64,000 bases of DNA from Pipra filicauda (lineage: Eukaryota > Chordata > Aves > Passeriformes > Pipridae): the NCBI RefSeq assembly GCF_003945595.2, contig NW_024104909.1, positions 186,001-250,000 on the forward strand, given 5' to 3'. A program made the translations under genes and the position numbers. Positions 1 to 11,718 of this stretch are shown here, in pieces (position 1 is the stretch's first letter; each line of letters starts with the position of its first letter). The notes below the pieces were generated by a model that was given only the letters and a program-made list of their open reading frames with translations, was not told where the DNA came from and made no database searches.

Positions 1-601
1 TGAGGGCACGCTCACACTGCTAACTCAGGTATGAGAACCAGGCTGCCATGACAAATCCACATGCATTTAAAACACTGATTGCTTCTCCTCTGAACAACAC
101 TTGAAATGGAAAGTTTAATTAAAAATACATCCATCTGAAATATCATCACCAGAACTTAGAAGTACTCATGAGTTTTATTAAAAGGAAGGGGGCTGTCCAT
201 CGTGACAATGATGTCACAGCTACAGCAAACATGCATTTCTCATAACCACTCCCAGGTTTTAGAAAGCAGAAGCAGATTCCAAACCCAGCAGTTTCACCTT
301 GTAAAACCTCTGTCATCTGCCCCTCTTGTTTCAGAGAAGACTCTCCGTCCTCCCTGAGCAATAAATCTTCACACACACCTGAACCCTGACTAGTTCTGTT
401 CTAACATTACACACTGCAGCTGATGAAAGATGAAAGCCTGATGAGAGTCACAAGTTGAAGTCTCTCACCAACACAAAGCTAACACTGGTTCAACAATGCC
501 ATTATTTATTGGTCTGGAACAGCAAGAAAGGACTGACAACTGAGAACTACATCACAGGTTCTGTTTTATCAAAAAGCTTGAAGAGAAAGACAATATATAC
601 A

Positions 602-612
602 TTTATTTTATT
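602..612 (-). terminator. Overlapping poly(A) signals, candidate DNAAF8 3' end
   Basis: Read on the minus strand the segment contains two overlapping AATAAA hexamers, about 80 nt beyond the candidate stop codon at 691-693. Another minus-strand AATAAA lies at 505-510. The neighbourhood is A/T-rich, so chance occurrence is possible. Confidence 0.4.
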
Positions 613-690
613 ATGATGCAGTTAGAACTAAGCTTCTCTTTCAATAATAGTGCTGAAGTACAAACCATTATAACAACAAAGATCAAAATA

Positions 691-807
691 TCATCTAACC
701 TGCTTTATTAAAGCTTTAGACTCCTTAGTCTTACTAGGAACAGCACTGTTGGAAGGTACTGGACGGGGTCCAGAAGAAAAGAATTTAAGATTTGCACAAT
801 TCCATTT
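691..807 (-). CDS. DNAAF8: Candidate terminal or near-terminal DNAAF8 exon
   Basis: On the minus strand an acceptor (TTAG at 811-808) opens a phase-0 reading frame of 36 codons, basic and proline/serine-rich (..SGPRPVPSNSAVPSKTKES..). It continues KQVR and stops at 693-691. A usable GT donor also lies at 699-698, so the exon may be internal. Two overlapping minus-strand AATAAA hexamers at 602-612 favour termination here. I have no homology match for this peptide; the call rests on phase, splice signals and position. Confidence 0.4.
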   Translation of the reverse strand, partial: KWNCANLKFFSSGPRPVPSNSAVPSKTKESKALIKQVR

Positions 808-3800
808 CTAACACAGAAAGGAATTTAAGGGAAAAAAATCAAATTAACTGATATGAATCAGGAAGCAACTGTATATGAGTTTTAACAACTTGACATAAAT
901 TAAATACTTTGCTGAGCTGGCAAGTAACAACCACCTTCCAAATCAAAGTGAGAACACACTGAGCCTGGTCTCAGTACCCAACCAAAACCATCAGCTAATT
1001 GAAGTCACTGATATCAAACAGGTTCTGAAAGGCAAATGATGCCTCCTGAATTAATATAGCAACTGATTTACATGAGGTGAAATGGGAATTAACCCCAGAA
1101 CCACCTGAAAAAGATCCCCTCCAATGAGGCAACACAATTTAACACACAGGTAAGCAGCTGCATTCTTTGCCTGTAGTAGAACAGCTCTAACATTAAAATG
1201 TGTATTTTTGAATGTAGATGAAAGGGAAAGGAAATATCTGTACTCTGACCTATGGAAGGCTTTGAACAGAAATATCAGGTCATGCTCTGTGCTGATTAAG
1301 TCCTAATGAACTCAAAAATCAATAAAGGAAGACCTACAACTACAGTACTGAAGAGAACCATCTCTCCACGCTGGGCCACATCCCAGCTAACAGATAAGCT
1401 GGTCATCCCACAGAACTAAGGACCTGCCTTAGGTGGAAGAGATTTAGGATTTCAGGAACAATCCTAACCACCTTCTCTTCTCACCTCCAGCACTACAGGA
1501 AAGATCAGACACTGGAAGGCCAGAAAGGTCCCTGTTTTAGTGCCAAGTCTGCCTGGAACCAGAAGAGTTTCCCGCGCTTCCAGAGCCAGACGCTGTGGTT
1601 GGCTCTCCTGAGGTTCCAGGAGCCACACCGCTGATCCACTGGTTTGGCCACCAAGATGGACTTGTAATGACAGCTCTGAGACAGCTTTTGGTAGCTTATA
1701 GAACACATACCCTCTGTATGTGCAGAAGTTGGCACTTCAGTTCCTCACTTTAGTAGGACTCTGCAAGCAATGCACTGTGCCCCCACCCCCCAAAGTTTGT
1801 TCTTGGGGCCACTCACCTGCAGTGACAAATGGGTCACTTCTCCAAGATGCTCATCTGAGGAGGTCTCTCCCTTTGCAATTCTTTCTAGACTGTTGTTGAT
1901 GCCACAGGAGGGAGGTTTGACATCCTGCTCTGGGTGGCCTGGGGATGGCTCCAGAATGGTTTTGGAGAGTATCTTTGTCTCTATCAGCTTTTTTCTCTCT
2001 TTTTTACTGTACAGCCCTTCCACAGACAATGCTGTATCATGCCAAGAGGTCCCTGTTTCCTTGGCCTGTCTCCTGCCAAGTTCTTTCTCTTCAAGGTGAT
2101 CTGTGGAATCTGCAAGAGACTCTTCAAGAACAGCTCCCTTTTGGTTTGGCATTTCTTCAGTCTGCCTGGCAAGATTGCAAGTCTCATCTTTAATCATTTG
2201 TACATCTTCTTTTGCAATGATTTGGGTACCATCTGTTTCTTCCTGAAAGCCAAAACTTTCCAGGTCTCCGTTCCAGATTTCCCATGGTTGTCTTTCTGTT
2301 TCCTGGATTTGCTACAGGTAGAAAAAGCACACATGTGCAGAAAGTGATACCTCCCTGAGCTTTAGAAGCAGATAATAAACCAAAACAAAGTGATTGGAAG
2401 ACAACAAGTCCAACTTAGATACCATATGGAAACAACCCACACCACATCCACCATGGAAAACAGTAAGACTGTTTACTTTCCAGAAACTTTAATTTCAGGA
2501 AGTGCTAAACATCCTTGAAATTTCTTTTCCTTACACGTGCTCATTGTAGGATATCTCTCACACCAAGATAAACAATGGGGAGTTAGTCTTCCCATGATGG
2601 AACAGCAGGGTCAGCTGGCTCCTCTTCCAGCTTCTCATGATGGCTAATCTTCCAGGAATGGGATGCCCCATCCCTGGAAGTGTTCAAGACCAGGTTGGAT
2701 GGAGCTTGGAGCAACCTGGGATAGTGAAAGGTGTCCCTGCCCATGGCAGGGGGGGTTGGAACAAGATGAGCTTTAAGGTCCTTCCCAACCCAAACCATTC
2801 TGGGATTCTATGAACTCATCACTACAGGAGCAAAGTAAAAATTTTCTCCCAGAAAAGCTGTTCAAGAGTAAACTTCATACTTGTCCCCCTTTCTGCACTG
2901 TCCCAAATAATTCTTCATTTTCTAGACACATAAAATGGTAGCTGAAACAATTTAAACCCCTGAAAAATTCAGGCATCAATCCGCAGGGTTAGTGTGCACT
3001 GCTAGTGCACAGGAAAAACAAACAGTAAGAGGACAATAAAAACTGCCAGGAGACAGGACAAAAAAGTTCTAAAATCTCAAGAACAGAGAAAACTTTAAAG
3101 AGTCACTGTATAAAGAGAACGAAAGATCCAGTTTCTAGTGGGAGAAAGTACTGGGGACTAAGCTTTTCCATCACACAGTTCAGTCAAATAGGTCCAACAC
3201 CAGCAGATGCCCACACTGGAGACAGCCAGAAGAGAGGGGTGACAGCAGTACAGCCCCCACACAACAGTCACAACCTGCACGTTGGAGTCTTCCAGGGAAA
3301 ACATCATCAGTTCTTCTGAAAGGTCAGGAATTAAGTTCGGCAGCTCCCGCTGGAAGATGAAAAGTTCCTCATCACTCTCACAATCAGACTGAAAACAAGA
3401 ACAAAAAAAGAGAAATTAAACAGGTGACTGTAATACTTGCCCGAATATCTGGTTTGCAGTGACAGCTCCCATGTTGTCACCCCTCGAAGTGCAGAGCCAA
3501 GAAGTTTCTTTGCAGTCACAACAGACAGTCCAGCAGCCCAACAGTCACCAACCCAGGCTGTCTCACAGCCACCCAATGTTTGAGCAAGCTACAATTGCAA
3601 AAACCATGTAAAACAATGAATTTCCACGGGGGTTGATGACAAACATCCCGCTGAGGAGAGCAATGAAAAGGGTGGGAAGTTCTCTAACTCCTGAGAGATT
3701 CTATGCTTACCTCACTCACCATCAGTGGCAAGAGCAGAGCTGCTCACTATTTACAAGGGCCTGGAGCGACAGAACAAGGGGGAATGGCTTCCCATGGCCA

Positions 3801-6800
3801 CAGGCAAGGGCTGGATGGGATATAGGGAAGAAATCCTTCCCTGTGAGGGTGGGGAGGCCCTGGCACAGGTTGCCCAGAGAAGCTGTGGCTGCCCCTGGAT
3901 CCCTGGAAGTGTCCAAGGCCAGGTTGGACAGGGCTTGGAGCAACCTAGTGGAAGGTTTCCAACCCCCACGGCAGGGGGTTGGAAAGAGATGAGCTTTAAG
4001 GTCCCTTCCAACACAAATCATTCTGGGATTCTGTGATTCTGGGATTCTAAGGGAAGGGGAGCTCATGACTGGAAAGGCAAGGCCCCACCAGGCCAAGCCC
4101 AGTTTCACAGTACCCAAGAGGAACAAGCAGGACAGACCAGGGGTAGCAACGAGGCTGAGCAAAAAAATCTACATAAGGCAATGTTGTGGTGATGAGGCAG
4201 GTCAGAGGTAAAGCCTGAAAGTTAATTCACAGATGAAAGTCCAGCTCAACCAGAAACCAGCACTTCTCCAACACAGCTCAGACAGAGAATGAAGGCCCCG
4301 AGCTGAGCTTAAGTAGAGCTGCTGGGCACCAGTTGAGGATGGGCAGGGCCATGAAAGCTTTTTATTGCAACCAGGACCCTGACATCCACTCTTCAGAATG
4401 CAAACAGCATCTGTGGTTGGTAGGTCAGCATTTAAACAGCTCTGAAAATCCCTTTTCTAAACATAAGATATGTATTGGAGATGAATACTTATGCATGGAC
4501 ACCAAGGGGAGATTAAGCACCTCCTCAGCAGTCAGGACACAGCTTTCCTGCTTGTCCCTCTGTTTTGCAAGTGTGCATTTATGGGAATTCACTGCAGAGC
4601 ATTCTTTCTGGTATCATTAACTTTCCTTAACATGAAGAAAACTCCAACAGAACACCTTTCCTCTTAATAAATTGCATATCAGGGTAATGAAGGTACTTCA
4701 GGGCATAAAACACATTTGTCAGTGCCATTTTCAGAGGCAGGAGCAGAGCACATTCAGGTCACAGAGCTCGGGTGCATAAATGGATCTTCAGGCACGTGGG
4801 AATCTCTCAGACAAAGGTGCAACACTGGAACTGCAGGTTCAGCAGCACAGGGATTATACAACCAGATCTTTTGAATGCAAATGAAGTGCCAAATGGATTG
4901 CCTCGGCTCCTTCAGCAGGAATTTTTAAATAGAAACAGAGAAACTGGAGATTGTTTGTAAGCAAAAAGAAAGGTTCAGTGGGATTTAGAGTGACACAATG
5001 GTACTTGGCCCCAAAGTGTGGAGCTTTTCCTCCTTCTTAAACTTATTGTACACTTACACAACAAGAAAGCCTACAAATAATTCCAGTGTTGGGCCTTAAT
5101 CTAGACTATACACACACATATTAAAATGCAATGGTTGTTTTAAATAGGTAGAGGGAAACTGAGATACTGTGAGGCAAAATGGTTTGCCCACCACGGTAGT
5201 GACAGATCCAGGTGCAGAAATCAAGTCATGGTATCTCTATCAGCACTCTATCCACTGGATCACAGTGCTTCAGATCATTGATAATGATAAGTGATAAATA
5301 GCCCTTGGAGGCATTTCCTTCACTGCCCACAAGACTCCCCTTGTACCATTAGTGGCCACAATAAGACAGAATAAAATATATCCTTTGTGTGTTCAAAATT
5401 ATTTTTTCAAGTTTATACATGTTTGAAAATTAACAAAATATTTTTATTTGGACAAAAGGCCACCAATAATAGAGTCTTGAAACACATTATCCCCTCAGGA
5501 AAGTCAGTGCCAGAGCATCTTGGACTAGAGTGGAAGGCACTTTTTTATTTGCACCAGACTGATGCTGCATATGAACAGAGATCTTGAGCAGCCAAGAGCA
5601 AGCTGACCCAGCCCCAGCAAGTGAAAAATGTATCACACTGAAGAATTCTGCACAATATCTCTCAGTCTCATTCTTTGCACGTAAAACTGAAGCACAAAAA
5701 GGCAACAGGGCTTGTGGAGAATTACAGGCAGTAAAAAAAAAGCAGAATGCAGGATTGAAATATCTGCCAAATGCTTTTTTCCAGTGGATCACCAAGTCTT
5801 TAGGACTATCACTTTCCTGTGATCCTCATAGATACAAAAACATACCAACAGGTCTACTGTCTGCAAGTACATTGTTGGAATGAATAGCATGATACTGCCA
5901 AGCATAAAACATTATCATTTCACTGTAAATCAGCAGGGTGCTGCTTTCATACCAAATTTTTGACTGAACAAACTAAGAAGAAATGTGGGTTCATTCTGTA
6001 AGATGCCCTCTACTCTCCTCTTCCCTGGAAATACTTCTTGTCTGGAGAATCACAGAATTGTTTGGGTTGGAAGGGACCTTAAAGCTCACCTCATTCCACC
6101 CCCTGCCATGGGCAGGGACACCTTCCACTAGCCCAGGTTGCTCCAAGCCCCGTCCAACCTGGCCTTGAACACTCTCAGGGATGGGGCAGCCACAGCTTCT
6201 CTGGGCAACCTGTGCCAGGGCCTCACCACCCTCACAGCCAAGAATCTCTTCCCAATATCCCATCTAACCCTGCCCTCTGGCAGTGGAAAGCCATTCCCTC
6301 TTGTCCTGTCCCTCCAGGCCCTTGTCCAAAGTCCCTCTCCAGCTCTCCTGGAGCCTCTTTAGGCACTGGAAGGGGCTCTCAGGTCTCCCTGGACCCTCTT
6401 CTCCAAGCTGAACAATCCCAACTCTCTCAGCCTTTCCTCACAGCAGAGCTGCTCCATCCCTCTGATCATCTTGGTGACCTCCTCTGGACTCTCTCCCACA
6501 GGTCCATGTCCTTCCTCTGCTGGGAACCCTGGAGCTGGAGGCAGCACTGCAGGTGGGGTCTCACCTGAGCAGAGGGGCAGGTTCCAAAGAATACAGCGAG
6601 AGGAGATGGCAATGACTGACAACTGAGGATAATCCAAAAGGCTGTGGATTAATGCACAGTGTTACACAGCCAGGACAGGCAGCCCATTCAGAACACCACC
6701 CCAGCCACTCTGAAACACCTGCCTAAGGTCATCTGCTCTTCCTTTGAGAGATTTTTCTGAGGCAGTGTGAAGAAAGGCAGGTTTCAGTGCTTACTGTGGA

Positions 6801-6941
6801 GGACTCGGAGTCCAGAGATGGGAGCTGGTCTTTCACTGCAGCGAGTATGGATCCCCACTGGAATGGTCTGTCACTCTGCACGGGAGCTGCAGGGGGCTCA
6901 GCTGGAGGTGCTGCATCCTCACTCTGCCCTTCTGAGGCCAT
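691..6941 (-). CDS. DNAAF8: DNAAF8 (C16orf71), dynein axonemal assembly factor 8, partially resolved
   Basis: Cytoplasmic factor that helps preassemble axonemal dynein arms in multiciliated cells and sperm (family knowledge). Supported coding exons on the minus strand: 6941-6795 (residues 1-49), 3388-3275 (50-87), 2311-1817 (88-252), all joining in phase 0 with AG/GT borders. Exon 1 has WGSILAAVKDQLPSLDSE, close to the human WDAILKAVKDQLPSLDSD. Exon 2 has [20 protein letters not shown], close to human [21 protein letters not shown]. Exon 3 has the basic block KKERKKLIETKIL near residue 190, close to human RQERRKMIETDIL, and ends in LSLQ at the same point as human. A fourth exon, 807-691, also phase 0, either ends at TGA 691-693 ahead of minus-strand AATAAA signals at 602-612, or splices at 700. 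The human segment after LSLQ (DDILQSL region) was not found, so the 3' half is uncertain. The 5' UTR begins in the CpG island. Confidence 0.88.
1464..1735 (-). other. Unassigned open stretch in a DNAAF8 intron
   Basis: Two minus-strand frames stay open here for 76-80 codons downstream of an acceptor-like tract ending near 1710. The acceptor would give phase 1, which does not match the phase-0 end of the preceding DNAAF8 exon, and neither translation resembles the human protein. It is recorded because the human gene has coding sequence at this place in the order. Confidence 0.15.
2664..2813 (+). repeat. CR1 LINE 3'-end fragment
   Basis: This 5'-truncated CR1 is in sense orientation, running from the CCCATCCCTGGAAGTG block to the terminal GGGATTCTATGA. 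It lies in the DNAAF8 intron between the second and third coding exons, antisense to the gene. Confidence 0.93.
3754..4052 (+). repeat. CR1 LINE 3'-end fragment
   Basis: About 300 bp of CR1 in sense orientation, from AAGGGCCTGGAGCGAC to a degenerate double terminal repeat (GGGATTCTGTGATTCTGGGATTC). It is in the first coding intron of DNAAF8, antisense to the gene. Confidence 0.93.
6044..6582 (-). repeat. CR1 LINE 3'-end fragment, about 540 bp
   Basis: One of the longest CR1 copies in the window, reversed relative to the plus strand: the terminal GAATCACAGAATTG is at the left, and it extends into the part of the element encoding the reverse transcriptase tail (GCTGGAGGCAGCACTGCAGG region) at the right. 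It lies in DNAAF8 intron 1, in the gene's own orientation. Confidence 0.95.
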
Positions 6942-7383
6942 TGGAACAGCTTCCCTTCAAACAAATGAAAGATGAGCTTAAGGATACCTCACCAAAGAAC
7001 GGGGGGTGACATCAGCACAAAACAAGAGCACGGCACGTGCAGTAAGGGCAGTGGAATTCTCAGCACTCCCAGGGAATGATACAATCTGCATTTTTGGAGC
7101 TGTTCCTTCCCACCTGAGTTCAGAGCTTCACGAGCTTTCTGCCCTGCTTACCACACACCCCCCAGAGGCAGCTGAGCCTCTCATTTAGAGAGTACTTTTT
7201 GGGGTTCTTAGCCAGACTGCTGTAACTGTGTTCTCTTAAAGCACGTTCCCATGTTCTGCCTGCACGGAGAGGGAAGGAACACACCAAAGACAGGCTGACA
7301 TCTCTGCTCTCAGCTGGATTTCACTTGTCTTCCCTATTTCCCTAACGTTCCTCTCCTCACTGCTCAAATAACAGATAAAATGA

Positions 7384-7520
7384 TCATAGAGTCACAGAAT
7401 TCCAGCGTGGTTTGGGTTGGAAGGGACCTTAAAGCTCATCTCATTCCACCCCCTGCCATGGGCAGGGATGCCTTCCACCAGACCAGGTTGCTCCAAGTCT
7501 TGTCCAACCTGGCCTTGAAT
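7384..7520 (-). repeat. CR1 LINE 3'-end fragment
   Basis: Short reversed CR1 end, from ATAGAGTCACAGAATTCC to GGCCTTGAATAC, with an extra few bases (CAGCG) between the terminal repeat and the GGTTTGGGTTGG block. Confidence 0.92.
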
Positions 7521-7805
7521 ACTGGTTTGTGTTTGCTATTGTTTTCACTGGATTTTTAAACAAAAAATAGTTGAGAGTCGGCATGTTCTTGGATTTTGAC
7601 CTCTCAAAGTGTTTCTAAAGTGGATTCTTTCCTTGATGTACATGAGGAGTTGAGACAACACAGAAGGGGATGTAGTTGTACTAAGAAATCAGATCATTAA
7701 CCCTCACTGAAAACCTTTACATTTTATGCTACAATTGCATGGTTTTCTGGGCAATTAAACATGAGAGTAAATGATTTCTTTTTGGGAAAGAAAGGTTCAG
7801 AGGTT

Positions 7806-7860
7806 CCATAGAATCACAGAAGACCCAGAATCAGAAGAAACTCACAAGGATCATGAAAGG
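7806..7860 (-). repeat. Decayed CR1 end remnant
   Basis: ATAGAATCACAGAAGACC followed by a CACAAGGATCAT block matches the last bases of a reversed CR1 of another subfamily. It is very short and diverged. Confidence 0.4.
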
Positions 7861-8349
7861 TTGTGTGTTGTTGAGGACTGAAATAACTGTTCAAGTGATG
7901 TCACTATTATTTGCATTGACGTAGGCAATAAAAATCCTCATAACATGAGGTTAAACTCAGCTTATGCCCTGGGATGTTTATAACTTGCAATTGCCTCTGT
8001 AAATACCCTACAGTCCATATCCACACAGTGGTTTTGTTGGGACAACCCTTGAATTTGATGTAAGTAAAGAGGAGGAAAACTTCCATGGCTGGAGTACAGT
8101 GCTCTGACAGTGAGCAGAGGATGTTAAGGAAAACAGGAGTCCCATGAGGATAAAATAAACTGCCTGGTGTGGTACTCTGTGATTATTTGGGAGGTCAGTA
8201 TCCCAAAGTTCTGGATGTTATGCTGGATCTGACTTATCAGTCAGCAAACGGCTCATCTTCAGTGGGAGCAAGCAGTGTTTAAAACAAAGACTTGTCAGCA
8301 ATAAGCACAACAGGCACTTTCTGGAGAGCTTGGGCATGGAGGTTATTAG

Positions 8350-8410
8350 GTCTTAGGTTGGACTTGATGATCTTCGAGGTCTTTTCCAGCCTTAACGACT
8401 CTATGATTCT
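8350..8410 (+). repeat. CR1-like 3'-end fragment
   Basis: The sequence GGTTGGACTTGATGATCTTC followed by CTCTATGATTCT is the 3' end of an older CR1 subfamily in sense orientation, about 150 bp left of the CpG island. Confidence 0.75.
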
Positions 8411-8681
8411 AATTGAGACATAAGATCCTGAGCCTTTCTGTGTCACTAGAACTGACGTTTGCTGTCACATCCACCTCGACAGCGTCGCTGGGAGGGAGCA
8501 GCTGAGAAGACACAGGTAATGGTGGGAGACAGAGCTTGGTTTTAGGGCTGCATTCAGGGGCACGGGCCGGGGATGAGCCACCGCAGCCCGGACACAGCCC
8601 AGGGACGGGCCCGGGGTGAGGGACCCCAGGGGGACCCCCCTCAGAGCCCCCGCAATGGCGGCCGCGCGGCGCACGCGCACC

Positions 8682-8695
8682 GTCCCCATGGCAAC
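8682..8695. promoter_or_regulatory. RFX X-box-like site
   Basis: GTCCCCATGGCAAC matches the X-box GTNRCC-N2-RGYAAC at all but one position, with one perfect half-site (GGCAAC). RFX factors with FOXJ1 drive ciliary genes, and both flanking genes are ciliary. Binding is inferred from sequence only. Confidence 0.6.
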
Positions 8696-8991
8696 GCGGC
8701 TCCCGCGCCCGCGGCCCCGCTCCCTTCCCCTCACTCACAGCACCCACCGCCCCGCTCAGCCCCGGCCCGGGGCCGGGCCGCGGACACAGTGAACTGCCGG
8801 CAGTCGGGACGAGCGGCACGGCCGAGCGGCAGCGCCAAGGGACCGCGGGACCGCGACGACTCCTCACTACAACCGCCAGTCCCAACCCCCTTGGCTGCCC
8901 CTCGCCCCGCCCCTCGCGCAGCCCCTCCCATTGGCCCGGCGCCGCGGGGGCTCTTGGGTGTTGTAGTCCGCAGGGCTGGAGGGCGGGGCGC

Positions 8992-9008
8992 TCCCAGCAT
9001 GCCTTGCG
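8992..9008 (+). promoter_or_regulatory. SBS-type motif (ZNF143/THAP11)
   Basis: TCCCAGCATGCCTTGCG matches the core of the SBS element (ACTACAATTCCCAGCATGCC family). The partner ACTACAA element occurs nearby on the other strand at 8961-8967. This motif is typical of bidirectional CpG-island promoters. Confidence 0.65.
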
Positions 9009-9467
9009 CGAGCGGGGCCAGTTCCGGCGGGGCGCTCACCGGGGCAGGTGAGGGGGTGGTGGGGTTGGGCCGGGCCGGTGCTGAGGGGGGAACCCCTCGG
9101 GGTTGTCTCCGGGCGCTCTCCGGTCTCGGTGGGCCTCAGCGGTTCCGACCCGCTCGCTGAGCCGGGCGCGCGGGGCTGAGACCGCGTTCCCAGCAGGGCC
9201 TCGGGGGAGGTGCGCGATCAACGGGCCTGGGAACCGTCTGCCGGGAGACGTTCGGTAACGGCCGTGGGGCGGCCGGTGTGGCAGCTCCAGCCGCGCTGGG
9301 CCCGCGCCCAGCCCTGGCGGTGCCGTGTCCGGCTGCCTTGGGCACAGCCCCTGCCATGGGATATGTGCTCCCTAACGCTGCGCCTGAAGTGCTCTTGTGC
9401 CTCTTATCTCGTTTTTCTAAGATTGTGTTGTGTGCTTTAACGTGCCCGAGAATGCCAGGCTCGTGGT

Positions 9468-9512
9468 AGAATTACTAAGGTTGGAAAAGATCTCTAAGAT
9501 CGTTGAGTCCAA
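9468..9512 (-). repeat. CR1-like end remnant
   Basis: TAGAATTACTAAGGTTGG followed by CGTTGAGTCCAA is the reversed terminal segment of an old CR1 subfamily, in ANKS3 intron 1. Confidence 0.55.
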
Positions 9513-9794
9513 GCTTTAAAAGATGAAAAACTTGGTGTATTTTCAGCAGTAGAATTGAAGCCAGGTGTGATGCGTCCAGGAACGCTTTCTGTCACACCAC
9601 TACCGTCTGGAACCTGATGTGGTTCCTGCAGCTGTGATGTGTGTCTGCAGTGCAAAGATGAGATGTTTTGGTTCTTGTTGTTGTGGCTGAGCTGGTAACA
9701 ACTCTTTGTACCTGTACAGGGAGGTAACAGGGCTTCTAACTCCTTCCAATAGGTTGTTGCTGCTTTTAGGGGAGATAGAACTAAGGAGCAGAAG

Positions 9795-10300
9795 TGGAGC
9801 ATGTTCCTGCTCTGCTCTGGTGTAGTCTCACCTTGAGTCCTGTGAGCAGTTCTGGGTGCCAAGGTTCTAAAGCTATTGGAGAGTGTCCAAAGGAGGGACG
9901 TGAGGATGGTGAAGGGTCTGAGGAGCAGCTCAGGGCACTTGGTGTGATCAGTTGGAGGAGACTGAGGTCAGACCTCATCGGGGTCTGCAGCTTCCTCATG
10001 AGGGGCAGCTCCGATCTCTGCTCCCTGTGACCAGGGACAGGACCCCAGGGAACAGCTGGAGCTGTGCCACGGCAGGGTCAAGTTGGATCTCAGGAAAAAG
10101 GTTCTTCCCTCCAAGGCTGTTTGGGCACTGAACAGGCTCCCCAGGGCAGTTGTCATGGCCCCAAGGCTGCCAGAGCTCCAGGAGCATTTGGACAACGCTC
10201 TCAGGGCCAGGGTGGGATTGTTGGGGTGTCTGTGCACAGCCAGGGGTTGGACTTGATGCTCCTTGTGGGTCCCTTCCAGCTCATGAGATTCCATGATTCT
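9795..10300 (+). repeat. CR1 LINE 3'-end fragment, about 500 bp
   Basis: A sense-oriented CR1 of an older subfamily than most copies here. It has the TGGAGCATGTTCCTG, AGGAGCAGCTCAGGG and GGGTTGGACTTGATG blocks in order and ends in GAGATTCCATGATTCT. It lies in ANKS3 intron 1. Confidence 0.88.
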
Positions 10301-11562
10301 CTGTTATCAGCTTGATGGCTCAGTTGGAAGCTCCAAGAACCTCCACACTTGTGCTGTCTTGAGAGTCATGTGTGTTTTGTGACAGAAAGACCCCTGTGGG
10401 TGTCACTGTGCTTGTGGAAGGGCATGTGAGAGAAAGAATTGAGCAGAACCAGTGCAGCTGAACTGGTGAGGGCTGATTGCTGAGCAGAGCTGGATTTGTT
10501 CTGTGCTGGGGAGTGGTTGCCTCAGCTGCTTCTCAAATCACCTCTCATTTATTTTATTGTGGCTCTTCCATCACTTTCCATCTGCTGTCTCATGTTCCTT
10601 AGGCTTATCCTCCAAAAAGGTGCATTAAGTACTAAGTTTATATTGTTTAGGGTTTCTTTCTGCCTTCCTTTTTGCTCAAGCAGCAATCTCCGAATCTAGG
10701 TCAGTGTGGGGTTTGCTGCCTGCTCTGAGCCTCAGCTCTGTAGAGTTCTGATCCTGATAAATAGCTGGGTGTTGATGCAGTAAATTTAATAATAATAACA
10801 GCAGCCTCACAGGTGTCATGGCTTACTCCAGCTGGTGAATAAGCTCAAGGGTGCTGCTCTTCCCTTCCCCATCTCAGTGGGATGGGGAGAAGAATCAGAA
10901 AAGAAAGCAAAAAACCTGATGGCTTGAGATAAGAACAATGTAATAATTGAAGCAAAATAAAATATAATGATAATAGTAATTATAATGAAAAAATAAATCC
11001 AACAGAAACAAGGGATGCACAACAGAGTTGCTTACCACCTGATGGCTGATGCCTGTCCCATATCCAAGCAATACTGGCCCCTCCCAGCCAACCTCCCCAG
11101 TTCATATATTGGGAATGATGTCCTGTGGTATGGAATATCCCTCAGGCCAGTTCAGGTCAGCTCTCCTGGCCATGCTCCCTCCTGGCTTCTCTGGAACCTT
11201 GCTGGCAGAGCATGGGAAACTGGAAAGGCCTTGATTTAGGGTAAGCACTGCTCAGCAACAACGAAAACATCGGTGTGTTACCAGCATTATTCTCATCTAA
11301 AACACAGCCCTGCATCAGCTGCTGGGAAGAAAATGAACTGTGTTCCAGCTGAAACTAGGATAACAGGGTTGAGGAAGGTCTCTAACAAACGTTGCCTTGG
11401 TTATTCTGCCCCAAAGCAAAAGAACAGCCTGTAAATGTTCAGGAGGTCTTTGTCAAGCTTATTCTTAGTAACTGAATCTCCCTCAGTACTCTTGAGTGTA
11501 CTTTTACAAGGATTTTTGTGGGTTTTAACTGAAATCTTCCATGCTATGACTTGAGTCTTTCT

Positions 11563-11718
11563 GTGGCTGCCCCATCCCTGGAAGTGTCCAAGGCCAGGTT
11601 GGACAGGGCTTGGAGCAACCTGGGCTGGTGGAAGGTGTCCCTGCCCATGGCAGGGGGTGGAAGGAGATGAGCTTTAATGTCCTTTCCAGCTCAAACCATT
11701 TGATGATTCCATGATATT
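11563..11718 (+). repeat. CR1 LINE 3'-end fragment
   Basis: Sense-oriented truncated CR1 running from GGCTGCCCCATCCCTGG to TTTGATGATTCCATGAT, in ANKS3 intron 1. Confidence 0.93.

Larger units (their letters stand above)
8560..9400. promoter_or_regulatory. CpG-island bidirectional promoter of DNAAF8 and ANKS3
   Basis: A sharply bounded GC- and CpG-rich block separates the minus-strand DNAAF8 from the plus-strand ANKS3. It contains an X-box-like palindrome at 8682-8695, an inverted CCAAT box (ATTGG 8930-8934), a GC box (8981-8989) and an SBS-type motif (8992-9008). A good donor after 9047 (GGGCAG|GTGAGG) marks a probable non-coding first exon of ANKS3, which would put its start near 9,000. The human genes are also head to head. 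Confidence 0.82.
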
